In this document: positions 54,889-63,537 of the stretch, piece by piece
Layout: the number at the start of each line of letters is the position of its first letter
Position numbering within the stretch: the first letter of the stretch is position 1
From: Lacinutrix venerupis
Lineage (GTDB): Bacteria; Bacteroidota; Bacteroidia; Flavobacteriales; Flavobacteriaceae
NCBI RefSeq assembly: GCF_003663945.1
Contig: NZ_RCCH01000004.1
Coordinates: 62,001-126,000, forward strand
Length of the DNA stretch: 64,000 nucleotides
Reading direction: 5' to 3'
Notes under the pieces: generated by a model
The model's input: the letters and a program-made list of their open reading frames with translations, nothing else
Databases searched by the model: none
What the model was told of the DNA's origin: nothing
Made by a program: the position numbers and the translations under genes

Positions 54889-56406
54889 TTAGTTAGCAAA
54901 AGCTTCCCATTCTTTAAACTTATCCTCTCCCATAACACGTTCCATTTTAACCTGTCCGCCTTTTTTCTTGTTGGCACCACTCCAGTCTGCAAAAACTTCT
55001 GGTTTTACAACACTTACCTTTACGCCTTCTAAAGCTTTACTTCTTGCTACTTTATAATTTTTATTTGCGTTTTTAAGGTAACCGTCTAAAGCTTCAACTA
55101 TTTTAGTATTATCTTGATTTAAACTTTCTGAACCTAAATACCAACTGTGATAAAAACCATCATCAAAACGTTTTGCACAAAGTGTATACTCTGGAATTGT
55201 AGTTTCAAATTCTTCTTCAAGATATCTTATAGCATCATCTAGTTTATTTACAGATAATTGTGAACCAACTGTGTTTAAAAAGAATTTTGTTCTACCTGTT
55301 ATTTTAATTTCGGCTTTTTCTACATCTGTAAACTCTATTGTATCACCAATTAAATAGCGCCATGCACCACTTACCGTTGTAATAATTAAAACATAATCTT
55401 GATCTAATTCTACATCTTTTAATGTTACACTAGGTGCATTATCTTTTAAAGAGCCATCTTGGTTTATATAATCTGGTTTAAACGGAACAAACTCAAAATA
55501 AATACCGCCATTTGTTACTAATTGCATAGCTGTAGTTTCTGGTCTTGCTTGAAATGCTAAAAAACCTTCGGAAGCCAAATAAGTATCTATAACTGTAACA
55601 GGTTTTCCTAATAATGCATTAAAACTTTTTTTATACGGGCCAAAAGCAACGCCTCCAGAAGTATATACTTGTAGGTTTGGCCAAATATCATGTATGTTTT
55701 CTAAATTGTGATAATCTATAACTTTTTTTAGCATAAGTTCCATCCACGATGGTATACCACTTAATGCACCAATATCCCATTGCTTAGCGCGTTTTGCAAT
55801 TGTTTCAACACGTTTGTCCCAATCATCTATTTTAGCAATATCTTCTCCTGGTTTGTAAAAGCCTTTAAACCACGATGGAATATTACTTGCTGTAATACCA
55901 CTAATTTCACCTTCTAAATGGTCTTCTTTTTCTATTAAATCTGTAGAACTACCTAACATCATGGCTTCTTTAGTAAAAAACTCTGCTGGTAAATCAAAAT
56001 TACTAAGCGCTGTTACTTGATCTATTCCTGCCTGTTTTATAGCACTCAACATCGCATCTGTAACTGGAATTCTTTTACTAGTTTTTCCTGTAGTTCCAGA
56101 ACTTAACGCAAAATAATTAGGTGTTCCGGGCCAGGTTACATTTTCTTCTCCATCATGTAATTTACTCCACCATTGTTCATTAATTTTATTATAATCGAAA
56201 TAAGGAATGGTTTGAGAAAATGCTTTCGTTATATTTCTAGATTCTAAAATATTTTGAAAATTATAGTAGTTACCAAACTGCGTATCTTTTGCAGTTTCTA
56301 ATAAATTTTTTAATACTTTTTCTTGTGCTTCAATTGGATTAACCGAAGGTGTTAAAGCATCTTTTAAATTTATGGCTCCTTTAATTATGTTTCCTATAAT
56401 TTCCAT
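54889..56406 (-). CDS. GH3-family acyl-acid amido synthetase
   Basis: A 505-residue acyl-adenylate enzyme. The ATP loop SSGTTGKTSKRIP is at 102-114, then TSGGVAFGPYKKSFNALLGKPVTVIDTYLASEGFLAFQ, GAWRYLIGDTIEF and ITGRTKFFLNTVGSQLSVNKLDDAI (hinge and C-terminal domain). In plants GH3 proteins conjugate amino acids to auxin or jasmonate; bacterial members are common in Bacteroidota but mostly unstudied. I start at the ATG at 56406, not the TTG two codons upstream. A terminator and guaB lie upstream. Confidence 0.88.
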   Translation of the reverse strand: MEIIGNIIKGAINLKDALTPSVNPIEAQEKVLKNLLETAKDTQFGNYYNFQNILESRNITKAFSQTIPYFDYNKINEQWWSKLHDGEENVTWPGTPNYFALSSGTTGKTSKRIPVTDAMLSAIKQAGIDQVTALSNFDLPAEFFTKEAMMLGSSTDLIEKEDHLEGEISGITASNIPSWFKGFYKPGEDIAKIDDWDKRVETIAKRAKQWDIGALSGIPSWMELMLKKVIDYHNLENIHDIWPNLQVYTSGGVAFGPYKKSFNALLGKPVTVIDTYLASEGFLAFQARPETTAMQLVTNGGIYFEFVPFKPDYINQDGSLKDNAPSVTLKDVELDQDYVLIITTVSGAWRYLIGDTIEFTDVEKAEIKITGRTKFFLNTVGSQLSVNKLDDAIRYLEEEFETTIPEYTLCAKRFDDGFYHSWYLGSESLNQDNTKIVEALDGYLKNANKNYKVARSKALEGVKVSVVKPEVFADWSGANKKKGGQVKMERVMGEDKFKEWEAFAN

Positions 56407-56511
56407 GTTCAATTAAGTTTTAACTGTAAACTATAAAAATAGAAAGTATGCTATTAATTTTTACACTAATTACATTAACATTAACAATTTAAATACTTTA
56501 AAATTTGACAT

Positions 56512-56545
56512 AAAAAAAAAAACACGATATTAATCGTGTTTTTTT
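56512..56545 (-). terminator. Intrinsic terminator of guaB
   Basis: Stem AACACGAT / ATCGTGTT (56521-56528 with 56533-56540), extended by A/T pairs, with eleven T on the - strand side. It ends the guaB transcript 18 bases past its stop codon. Confidence 0.9.
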
Positions 56546-56562
56546 ATAGTTAAAATTTCTTG

Positions 56563-58032
56563 TTATCTAGAGTAATTAGGTGCTTCTTTTGTAATGGTTA
56601 CATCGTGTGGATGACTTTCGTTAATTCCTGATGCTGTTATTTTTACAAACCTTCCTGTTTCTTTTAAAGTTTCAACATCTTTAGCACCACAATATCCCAT
56701 TCCTGCTCTTAAACCTCCAATAAATTGATGGATACTTTCGTACAACTCTCCTTTATATGGTACACGACCTACAATACCTTCTGGTACTAATTTTTTAATA
56801 TCGTCTTCAACATCTTGGAAATAACGGTCTTTACTTCCTTTTTTCATGGCTTCTACAGAACCCATTCCGCGGTAAGATTTAAACTTTCTTCCTTCGTAAA
56901 TTATAGTTTCACCTGGAGACTCTTTTGTTCCTGCTAATAGAGAACCTAACATTACCGTATCTGCTCCTGCTGCTATTGCTTTTGGGATGTCTCCAGTATA
57001 ACGTATTCCTCCATCTGCAATTACTGGTACTCCAGAACCTTTTATGGCATTTGCTACTTCTAAAACTGCTGAAAATTGAGGAAAACCAACTCCTGCAACT
57101 ACACGCGTTGTACAAATAGAACCTGGACCAATACCAACTTTTACAGCGTCTGCACCTGCTTCTACTAAATATTTAGCAGCTTCGGCTGTAGCTATATTTC
57201 CTACAACAACTTCTAATTTTGGAAATTTAGATTTTACTTCTTTTAAAACAGAAACCACACCTTTTGTATGTCCATGAGCTGTATCTATAATTATAGCATC
57301 TACGCCTGCATTTACTAAAGCTTCTGCTCTTTCTACAGCATCACCAGTTACGCCAATTGCTGCAGCAACTCTTAATCTACCGTAAGTATCTTTATTTGCT
57401 ATAGGCTTTTGAGTTACTTTAGTGATATCTCTAAATGTAATTAAACCAACAAGTTTATCTTCTTTTACAATTAGAAGCTTTTCAATTTTATTTTCTTGAA
57501 GAATTTTTTCTGCATCTTTAAGGCTTGTACCTTCGGCAGCTGTAATAAGATTTTCGCTCGTCATTACCTCTACAATTGGTCTATTGTTTTGGTGTTCGAA
57601 ACGTAAATCTCTATTGGTTACAATACCTTTTAAGTTTCCATCATTATCTACAATTGGAATTCCGCCAATACTATGCTCTCTCATAGCATTTTTAGCATCG
57701 GCCACAACAGCTGTTAATGGTAAAGTAACAGGATCTATAATCATACCACTTTCTGCACGTTTTACTTTACGAACTTTTGTTGCCTGCTGCTCAATCGTCA
57801 TGTTTTTATGTAGCACACCTATTCCTCCTTCACGAGCCATAGCAATTGCCATTCTACTTTCTGTAACCGTATCCATAGCTGCAGAAACTATAGGAACGTT
57901 AATTGTAATGTTACGTGTAAATTTTGTTTGAATATTAACTTCTCGTGGAAGAACTTCAGAAAAAGCTGGAACTAATAGAACGTCGTCATAAGTTAAACCT
58001 TCGCCAACTATTTTGTTTTCGTGTGCTGTCAT
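56563..58032 (-). CDS. guaB: IMP dehydrogenase
   Basis: GuaB oxidises IMP to XMP, the first committed step of guanine nucleotide synthesis. The 489-residue length is standard. The barrel is interrupted by two CBS domains (about 95-205: [41 protein letters not shown] and the following copy). The catalytic Cys is in [15 protein letters not shown], and the flap [17 protein letters not shown] is present. It is monocistronic, with its own -7 box and a terminator on both sides. Confidence 0.96.
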   Translation of the reverse strand: MTAHENKIVGEGLTYDDVLLVPAFSEVLPREVNIQTKFTRNITINVPIVSAAMDTVTESRMAIAMAREGGIGVLHKNMTIEQQATKVRKVKRAESGMIIDPVTLPLTAVVADAKNAMREHSIGGIPIVDNDGNLKGIVTNRDLRFEHQNNRPIVEVMTSENLITAAEGTSLKDAEKILQENKIEKLLIVKEDKLVGLITFRDITKVTQKPIANKDTYGRLRVAAAIGVTGDAVERAEALVNAGVDAIIIDTAHGHTKGVVSVLKEVKSKFPKLEVVVGNIATAEAAKYLVEAGADAVKVGIGPGSICTTRVVAGVGFPQFSAVLEVANAIKGSGVPVIADGGIRYTGDIPKAIAAGADTVMLGSLLAGTKESPGETIIYEGRKFKSYRGMGSVEAMKKGSKDRYFQDVEDDIKKLVPEGIVGRVPYKGELYESIHQFIGGLRAGMGYCGAKDVETLKETGRFVKITASGINESHPHDVTITKEAPNYSR

Positions 58033-58055
58033 TGCAATTGGAATTTAATTGCAAA

Positions 58056-58063
58056 CAAAGATA
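58056..58063 (-). promoter_or_regulatory. -7 promoter box of guaB
   Basis: TATCTTTG on the - strand, 24 bases before the guaB ATG, an exact TAnnTTTG match. Confidence 0.45.
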
Positions 58064-58087
58064 ACTATTAAGCTTTAATAATCTAAT

Positions 58088-58121
58088 AAAAAAAACAGTA
58101 AACTATTAAGCTTACTGTTTT
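58088..58121 (-). terminator. Intrinsic terminator of the eight-cysteine protein gene
   Basis: Stem AAAACAGTAA / TTACTGTTTT (58092-58101 with 58112-58121) with eight T following on the - strand. It lies 19 bases after the stop of the small gene, just past a run of 13 or so T in the + strand. Confidence 0.8.
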
Positions 58122-58139
58122 ATATAATTTTTTTTTTTT

Positions 58140-58388
58140 TTAAGCTGTAGCATTTTGTGGTGCCCAATGTGAGCATAACATACCTGGTGTTGCTTTTTGT
58201 GGATTTGCACATGTTGGACCTTGGTATCTTGCACAAGTATCACAATTAGGATCGTTTTTTAAAGCTGCTTTCATTTCAAAACTATCACAGGTGTAACTTG
58301 TACTTACTTTAACACCATGAACTTTACAGTTTTCGTTTTCTAATAAATTATCACAATTAATACAACTATTTCCTATTCTTATAGACAT
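58140..58388 (-). CDS. Small protein with duplicated four-cysteine motif
   Basis: An 82-residue cytoplasmic protein, no signal peptide. Its eight cysteines form two similar sets: C9-x2-C12-x8-C21-x12-C34 and C49-x2-C52-x7-C60-x11-C72, each followed three residues on by an aromatic residue and with a histidine near one Cys (H24, H74). The spacing indicates an internal duplication and two metal sites, Zn or Fe-S. I do not recognise a characterised family. It lies between guaB and the TonB receptor gene with its own -7 box and terminator, so it is expressed alone. Confidence 0.72.
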   Translation of the reverse strand: MSIRIGNSCINCDNLLENENCKVHGVKVSTSYTCDSFEMKAALKNDPNCDTCARYQGPTCANPQKATPGMLCSHWAPQNATA

Positions 58389-58444
58389 AACTTTTCTTTT
58401 TTATAATTAATAATATTTAAAATTATGTAATAATGTGTTTAGAA

Positions 58445-58452
58445 CAAATTTA
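58445..58452 (-). promoter_or_regulatory. -7 promoter box of the eight-cysteine protein gene
   Basis: TAAATTTG on the - strand, 57 bases before the ATG at 58388, an exact TAnnTTTG match. Confidence 0.4.
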
Positions 58453-58509
58453 AATAACTGTATTTCAACTATATGTATTTAGACTGTGTTAAAATAAGGC
58501 TTAGTTTAA

Positions 58510-60951
58510 TTATATTTTTATTTGAAGTGTAGTATAAAAATTACGGTTTGCAGATGGTATAATTCCTGGTCCAGGATAACCCGTCGCGCGTCTTGTAAAA
58601 TAAGCATTATCTAACACATTATTAACTCCTGCTTCTAACTTAAAACGCTTGTATTTGTAAGAAACAGAAACGTCTAATACATCGTAACTTGGTATGGTAC
58701 CAACAATACTATTTAAATTATCGCCTCCAGGATCGTTACCAGCATCTGTAAATTGAGAAGACAAGTACGTATATTGAATGTTTGATAAAAAATTACCGTA
58801 ACCAAACTGTAGTCCTGTTTTTATATTTACATCTGGAATAAACTCTACCTTATTTCCAACACGAACATCACTACTTGTATTATCGAAATTAGTAGAGGTA
58901 TATTCTGAAGTCACAAACGAAGAATTAATAAAATAATTAGCGCTAAACTTATTATTTAAATTAAATAGTTTTTTAAGGTTAAAATCTATTAAAGATTCTA
59001 CACCAAATATTCTAGCATCACCAACATTTACTCGCAATTTACCTACGTTATTTACTGGCGGAATTGTTGCGTCTATTAAACCAATTCTATCATTATAAAA
59101 TAAGCCAAAAATATTAGCATCGTAAGATACAAATTGGTTAATATTACCTCTAACACCTAAATCTAAAGTAAAACCAGACTCGTCATCTAAATCTGGATCG
59201 ACAGCGTTAGACGGATTTACAATATTAATATCACCAAAAGTTATCGAGCGGTAATTTTGTGAAGCATTACCGTAGAACTCTAAAGCTTTTGAAGCCTTGT
59301 AGCTTAAGCCTAAACCTAAGAGTACAAAAGAACGTTCGTTTTCAATATCTTGGAACTCTACTCCTGCATCTATTGGGTTTCCTGCGCCATCAAAATTAAA
59401 TGTTTGTCTAGAACCTATACTTTCGGTTTTAATAAATTCAAAACGTGCGCCTGGCGTTACAGAAAATTTATCTGTAACATAAAATATATTTTCGCCAAAT
59501 ACTGCAATATTTAAGTTTGGATTATCGTATGCAGATTGTGTTGGGTAAAATGGGAACTCGTTTATTGCAGAATCAAAATTTGGGTCTGCACCATCGCTTC
59601 CTGGTCCTTGAGAATAGCTATTATCGGCTTTATAAAACTTACCTCCAATTAAAAATGTAGCGTCTTTATTAAACACATTATACTTAGAAAGTAATCGTGT
59701 TTCAAAACCATAGTTATTAAAATCACTACTTATTAAATCTCTTGCTCCTCCAGGATCTTCTATATCTGTACGCCTGTTTCTAAACCCTAATGCCGTTCTA
59801 TTAGCATCAAGACCAAAAGCATTAAATGTAAAGTTTGTGTTCTCTGAAAATTTATGAGATAATTTTAAATTATATAGCAACCAATCCACTTGAAACCAAT
59901 TTCGTGCTCTGTTACTTTGGTATGGATCTTCTTCAAACTGGCTATCGTTTAAACCTCCTGCTTGTTTAGCTAAATATCTTAAATAAGTAACTTCTCCTGT
60001 TAGTTTAGTTTTCTCATTAAATTGATAACCAATATGTGCAAATGCATTTTTAGATTCAAAGTTTGAGTTATCTCTAAAACCATCACCTTTTTTATAATTG
60101 AAAAATGAATAGTAACTCAACTTGTCTTTAGTACCACTTACGCTTGTAAAATTAGTGTACAAACCATTACTACCAATCGTGTTTCTTGTTATTAACTCAA
60201 AAGGTTTTGTTGCATTAGGTTCTTTCATTTTAAAATTAACCAAACCACCAAATTGCGTTCCATATTGTAAAGATGCAGCACCACGAATAATTTGCACTTC
60301 TTTTAAACCTTCGGCAGCTGGTGTATAATAACTTTCTGGATAGCCTAAAACATCTGCACTAATATCGTAACCATTTTGTCTGGTATTAAAACTTGCTGTA
60401 CGGTTTGGATCTAAACCACGACCACCAATATTTAACTGTAAACCTGCATCGTCGTTTTGATAAATGTTTAAACCAGAAACTTGACTATAAATTTGTCTTG
60501 CGTTGTTAGACGCTAAACTTGCCATAGATTGTTCTACTAAAACAACTTCGGTTTTTTTACCTGCATAAATTGCTGTTCCTTCAACATCTTTTAAGCGTTT
60601 TAGAGCAAACACTTTTGCTTCTCTAGAAGATATTTCTACTTCAGATAGTGTTTCGGCTAAAGGCACTAACTTAACGTCAATGGTACTGTTACCTGTTACT
60701 GCTTGCTCTACAACCTCGTAATTGTAAGAGAAAAATACAATGGTAATATTTTGCTTTTCGATTTCAAATTCAAAAAAACCAGAGGCATTTGTTCTGGTTA
60801 ACAATCCTGCATCCTTATCGTAAACCTCAACGTTTACAATAGGTTGGTTGCTAGAAGCATCTGTAATTGTTCCTGAAATTTTGTTTTGAGCAATGGCTAT
60901 ACTTGCTATTAAAAAACAAATGAAAAATAATTTATAATCCTTTAATATCAT
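58510..60951 (-). CDS. TonB-dependent outer-membrane receptor (FecA-like)
   Basis: An 813-residue receptor. The order is a signal peptide (1-21), a carboxypeptidase-regulatory-like domain (about 24-95: KISGTITDASSNQPIVNVEV), a plug domain with VEGTAIYAGKKTEVVLVEQSMASLASNNARQIYSQVSGLNIYQ, GLDPNRT and EVQIIRGAASLQYGTQFGGLVNF, and a 22-strand barrel ending in TTLQIKI. The plug wording is close to iron(III) dicitrate-type receptors. The ligand is not decided; an iron chelate fits the imelysin neighbour. Its start lies inside the HTTM gene (20-base overlap), so the two are coupled. Confidence 0.92.
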   Translation of the reverse strand: MILKDYKLFFICFLIASIAIAQNKISGTITDASSNQPIVNVEVYDKDAGLLTRTNASGFFEFEIEKQNITIVFFSYNYEVVEQAVTGNSTIDVKLVPLAETLSEVEISSREAKVFALKRLKDVEGTAIYAGKKTEVVLVEQSMASLASNNARQIYSQVSGLNIYQNDDAGLQLNIGGRGLDPNRTASFNTRQNGYDISADVLGYPESYYTPAAEGLKEVQIIRGAASLQYGTQFGGLVNFKMKEPNATKPFELITRNTIGSNGLYTNFTSVSGTKDKLSYYSFFNYKKGDGFRDNSNFESKNAFAHIGYQFNEKTKLTGEVTYLRYLAKQAGGLNDSQFEEDPYQSNRARNWFQVDWLLYNLKLSHKFSENTNFTFNAFGLDANRTALGFRNRRTDIEDPGGARDLISSDFNNYGFETRLLSKYNVFNKDATFLIGGKFYKADNSYSQGPGSDGADPNFDSAINEFPFYPTQSAYDNPNLNIAVFGENIFYVTDKFSVTPGARFEFIKTESIGSRQTFNFDGAGNPIDAGVEFQDIENERSFVLLGLGLSYKASKALEFYGNASQNYRSITFGDINIVNPSNAVDPDLDDESGFTLDLGVRGNINQFVSYDANIFGLFYNDRIGLIDATIPPVNNVGKLRVNVGDARIFGVESLIDFNLKKLFNLNNKFSANYFINSSFVTSEYTSTNFDNTSSDVRVGNKVEFIPDVNIKTGLQFGYGNFLSNIQYTYLSSQFTDAGNDPGGDNLNSIVGTIPSYDVLDVSVSYKYKRFKLEAGVNNVLDNAYFTRRATGYPGPGIIPSANRNFYTTLQIKI

Positions 60952-62293
60952 CGTTAAATGGTAAAATCCAAGCTTTGGGTTTAAATGTTTCTTTTTCGGC
61001 GTACAAATTTACGGTTTCATCTACAAATGGCGCACTTAATCTTCCGTTTAATGCAACATAACTTTTAGCATATACTTCTACGTGTTCATGACCTTGTTTT
61101 TTAAAATGGTCGCCAAGAAAATGTGCATATTCTAAAATAAAATCTGGCTGAAAACTCATTTGCTTTTCTTGTAATGGTGTTAAAAAATCATCGTTTTGTA
61201 CGTAAAAAAATCCTTTTGTTTTTCCGTTTACAATTTTAAATGTGGTGCTTCCCATTTTCTCCATTAACATCACACGCCATGAAAACCTATAACCTTCTTC
61301 GGTCCAAAATAATTCGCCTGGATATAGCAAATAGCGAAAAGGAATGAGTAATTGCAAAACAAAAAACAGAGTAATAACTGGTAACACTAGTGTTTTTCTT
61401 TTTACTATAAACACTTCTTTTATTTGTATCGCTTTCGCGGAAGGAATTCGTAATCCTTTTTTAATAACGCTTATTATTTTATTATGAAAGTTAGCATCAA
61501 AGAAAATGAGCGCACTAACAATCATGACATACGGAAACATCCCGATTGGGAATAATACTCTTGTAAATACATGAAATATAACAACCAATACAAAAGCGAA
61601 ACCGCGTGTTTTTTTATAAAGCAGTAAAAACGGAATGCATAAATCGTACAACATACCAGACCAACTCATAGCAAAGTGAAACCAATTTTGGTGCATTAAA
61701 CTTTCGCCTATAAACGGAATATCATACTTAGATGGTAACCATGTTTTTAATGGTTGTGCTTTTAATAACCAATCGCTATTAATTTTAGCTAATCCAGCGT
61801 AAAAATAGACAATACCTAATAGCAGTTTAACACTATCTATTGTCCATCGTGGTATGTTTTTATATTGAATTTTATTACGGTAAGCATCTATAGAGAAATA
61901 TGCATTTGCTGGTAAAAAAATCATGAGGAAGCTTAAAACGCTTATAAAATAGTAATGGTTTAAATACGTAGTTTTCTCCATTAATTCTATATAAGTAAAG
62001 CTTAAAAAGAAGGCAATAATAGCTAGTCTATATTTAAAACCAAGCGCCACTAAAAGCGAAGCGATGCCGCAGATAATAAATAAAACATAGGTATAATTAC
62101 CTAACGTTTTTACCCACTCGAAACCGTAGTATTTAAAATGAAATTGCGGTTGTATGTAAACAGTTTCTATCCAACCTTTTGCCCAATAACGAATAATACT
62201 GTACAACATCATTAAACCAAAACCTATACGAAATACAGCTAAAGGTGCGGCATTTGTAGTTGCGTTTAGGTATGATTTAATTTTGCTATTCAT
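60932..62293 (-). CDS. HTTM domain membrane protein (vitamin K-dependent carboxylase-like)
   Basis: A 453-residue protein of the HTTM family, related to vitamin K-dependent gamma-carboxylase. Several membrane helices lie in the first 320 residues (for example VLFIICGIASLLVALGF and FAMSWSGMLYDLCIPFLLLY), then a C-terminal extracytoplasmic part with WTEEGYRFSWRVMLMEKMGSTTFKIVN. Bacterial members may carboxylate peptides or act on lipids; none is proven here. It overlaps the TonB receptor by 20 bases and is preceded, 5 bases before its start, by a terminator-like hairpin and T-run. Confidence 0.85.
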   Translation of the reverse strand: MNSKIKSYLNATTNAAPLAVFRIGFGLMMLYSIIRYWAKGWIETVYIQPQFHFKYYGFEWVKTLGNYTYVLFIICGIASLLVALGFKYRLAIIAFFLSFTYIELMEKTTYLNHYYFISVLSFLMIFLPANAYFSIDAYRNKIQYKNIPRWTIDSVKLLLGIVYFYAGLAKINSDWLLKAQPLKTWLPSKYDIPFIGESLMHQNWFHFAMSWSGMLYDLCIPFLLLYKKTRGFAFVLVVIFHVFTRVLFPIGMFPYVMIVSALIFFDANFHNKIISVIKKGLRIPSAKAIQIKEVFIVKRKTLVLPVITLFFVLQLLIPFRYLLYPGELFWTEEGYRFSWRVMLMEKMGSTTFKIVNGKTKGFFYVQNDDFLTPLQEKQMSFQPDFILEYAHFLGDHFKKQGHEHVEVYAKSYVALNGRLSAPFVDETVNLYAEKETFKPKAWILPFNDDIKGL

Positions 62294-62298
62294 AATGC

Positions 62299-62335
62299 AA
62301 AAAAAAGGTTGCCCGTTTAAATAGACAACCTTTTT
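62299..62335 (-). terminator. Terminator or attenuator between imelysin and HTTM genes
   Basis: A 10-base stem (62302-62311 with 62326-62335, GGTTG pairing CAACC) with a 14-base loop and eight T on the - strand. The T-run ends 5 bases before the HTTM ATG. No promoter box lies in between, so HTTM and the receptor would depend on read-through. Confidence 0.75.
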
Positions 62336-62353
62336 ATTAAATTTATTTTAATG

Positions 62354-63451
62354 TTAATCACCATCATTATCTTCAAATGCAATAGATATATTAAAAACTG
62401 AAATCATATCAGATTTTAGTGATACTACAGCTAGTTGTATAGCATCGTAAGCTTCAGTCATTTTTGTATTATCTGTTTCTATTTGAGATTTAAAATTTGC
62501 GTTTAATGCTTCAATTTTAGTTCTTGCTGCATCAAAACGGTTGTTTATAACTTCGGCTAAATCATTTCTATCTAAAGCTATTAAATAGTTTTTATAGCTT
62601 TCTCCTTCAGCATCGCTATTAATTGCTTTACCATTAAAAACATCTTGCACTGAATTTAGTGCTTCTAATAATAATGTTTTAGAGTCTTCTTCTTTATGTA
62701 AAGCTTCTATTTTAGATGGTAATGCCGTGCTAGAAAAAACACCTGCTGGAATACCTACCTTATCTGCTCTAAGGCGTTTTTCGTAATAATAAACATAGGC
62801 ATTTAAGGTTTGGTTTACTGCTCCAGATGCTACGTTAGCTGTGTTTGTAATGTAGTTATCTCTGTAACCTGAAGTCCAATCTGTTAAAACAGTATTGGTT
62901 AGTGTTTGCATTCTATCTATTAAATCTGAAAGGTAAGTACTATAATTAGTATTAGATAAAGTCGTTAAAATAGCGGCATCGTTATCTGCAACACCATATA
63001 ACATATAATCTACTGCAGGAAAACCAACAGCATCGTTATTATTTACGCTTGATAAATCGTAGTTACCATTGGCAATATTGTTTTCAATATCTGTAGTATT
63101 GGTTGGGTAGATATTCATTTGTTCTTCAAACAAAATCTCTTCTGCTTTACCAATTTGAAACATTTGCACTCTTTGAAACGATTGGTAAGCGTTAAACCAA
63201 TGGGTTCTTAAGGTTTCTAAATTTGTTTGATTTACATTGGCTACAAATGTATTTTTAGAGTCTACTAAAGTACTTAACTCTGCACTTAAATTTTGATAGC
63301 CAGGAATAATAATGTTATCGGCAATGTTTGTAAGCATTGCTGTTCTATTGTAAGTGTCATTGGTAACGCTTCCTGAGTTAGAATCGTCTGAACTTGAACA
63401 AGCAAAAATTGCAGCTGCTATTAGTACTACTATTAATATTCTTTTAAACAT
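62354..63451 (-). CDS. Imelysin-like lipoprotein (IrpA family)
   Basis: A 365-residue periplasmic lipoprotein with signal MFKRILIVVLIAAAIFAC (Cys18) and a Ser/Asp linker. The all-helical body has the imelysin HWFNAYQSFQRVQMFQIG segment and GFPAVDYMLYG (143-153), where the family's GxHxxE motif would lie, with Pro and Asp in place of His and Glu. Homologues are iron-regulated surface proteins whose exact role is debated. It is followed by HTTM and the TonB receptor, and by DUF4856 upstream. A -7 box and inverted repeat precede it. Confidence 0.85.
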   Translation of the reverse strand: MFKRILIVVLIAAAIFACSSSDDSNSGSVTNDTYNRTAMLTNIADNIIIPGYQNLSAELSTLVDSKNTFVANVNQTNLETLRTHWFNAYQSFQRVQMFQIGKAEEILFEEQMNIYPTNTTDIENNIANGNYDLSSVNNNDAVGFPAVDYMLYGVADNDAAILTTLSNTNYSTYLSDLIDRMQTLTNTVLTDWTSGYRDNYITNTANVASGAVNQTLNAYVYYYEKRLRADKVGIPAGVFSSTALPSKIEALHKEEDSKTLLLEALNSVQDVFNGKAINSDAEGESYKNYLIALDRNDLAEVINNRFDAARTKIEALNANFKSQIETDNTKMTEAYDAIQLAVVSLKSDMISVFNISIAFEDNDGD

Positions 63452-63472
63452 ATTATTCTTTTATTTAATTTG

Positions 63473-63480
63473 CAAAAATA
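63473..63480 (-). promoter_or_regulatory. -7 promoter box of the imelysin gene
   Basis: TATTTTTG on the - strand, 22 bases before the ATG at 63451, an exact TAnnTTTG match. Just upstream is an imperfect inverted repeat at 63483-63517. Confidence 0.45.
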
Positions 63481-63482
63481 AT

Positions 63483-63517
63483 AAATAGCAGCTTCCTAAA
63501 AAAGGAGGCCACTATTT
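63483..63517. repeat. Imperfect inverted repeat in the imelysin promoter region
   Basis: Arms AAATAG-CA-GCTTCCT (63483-63497) and AGGAGGC-CA-CTATTT (63503-63517) pair over 6 and 7 bases with a 2x2 internal loop and one G-T pair. It covers the region where the -33 element should be, so it may be an operator, or the end of the DUF4856 transcript. Confidence 0.45.
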
Positions 63518-63537
63518 AAAAAACTAACCTTCAAAAA

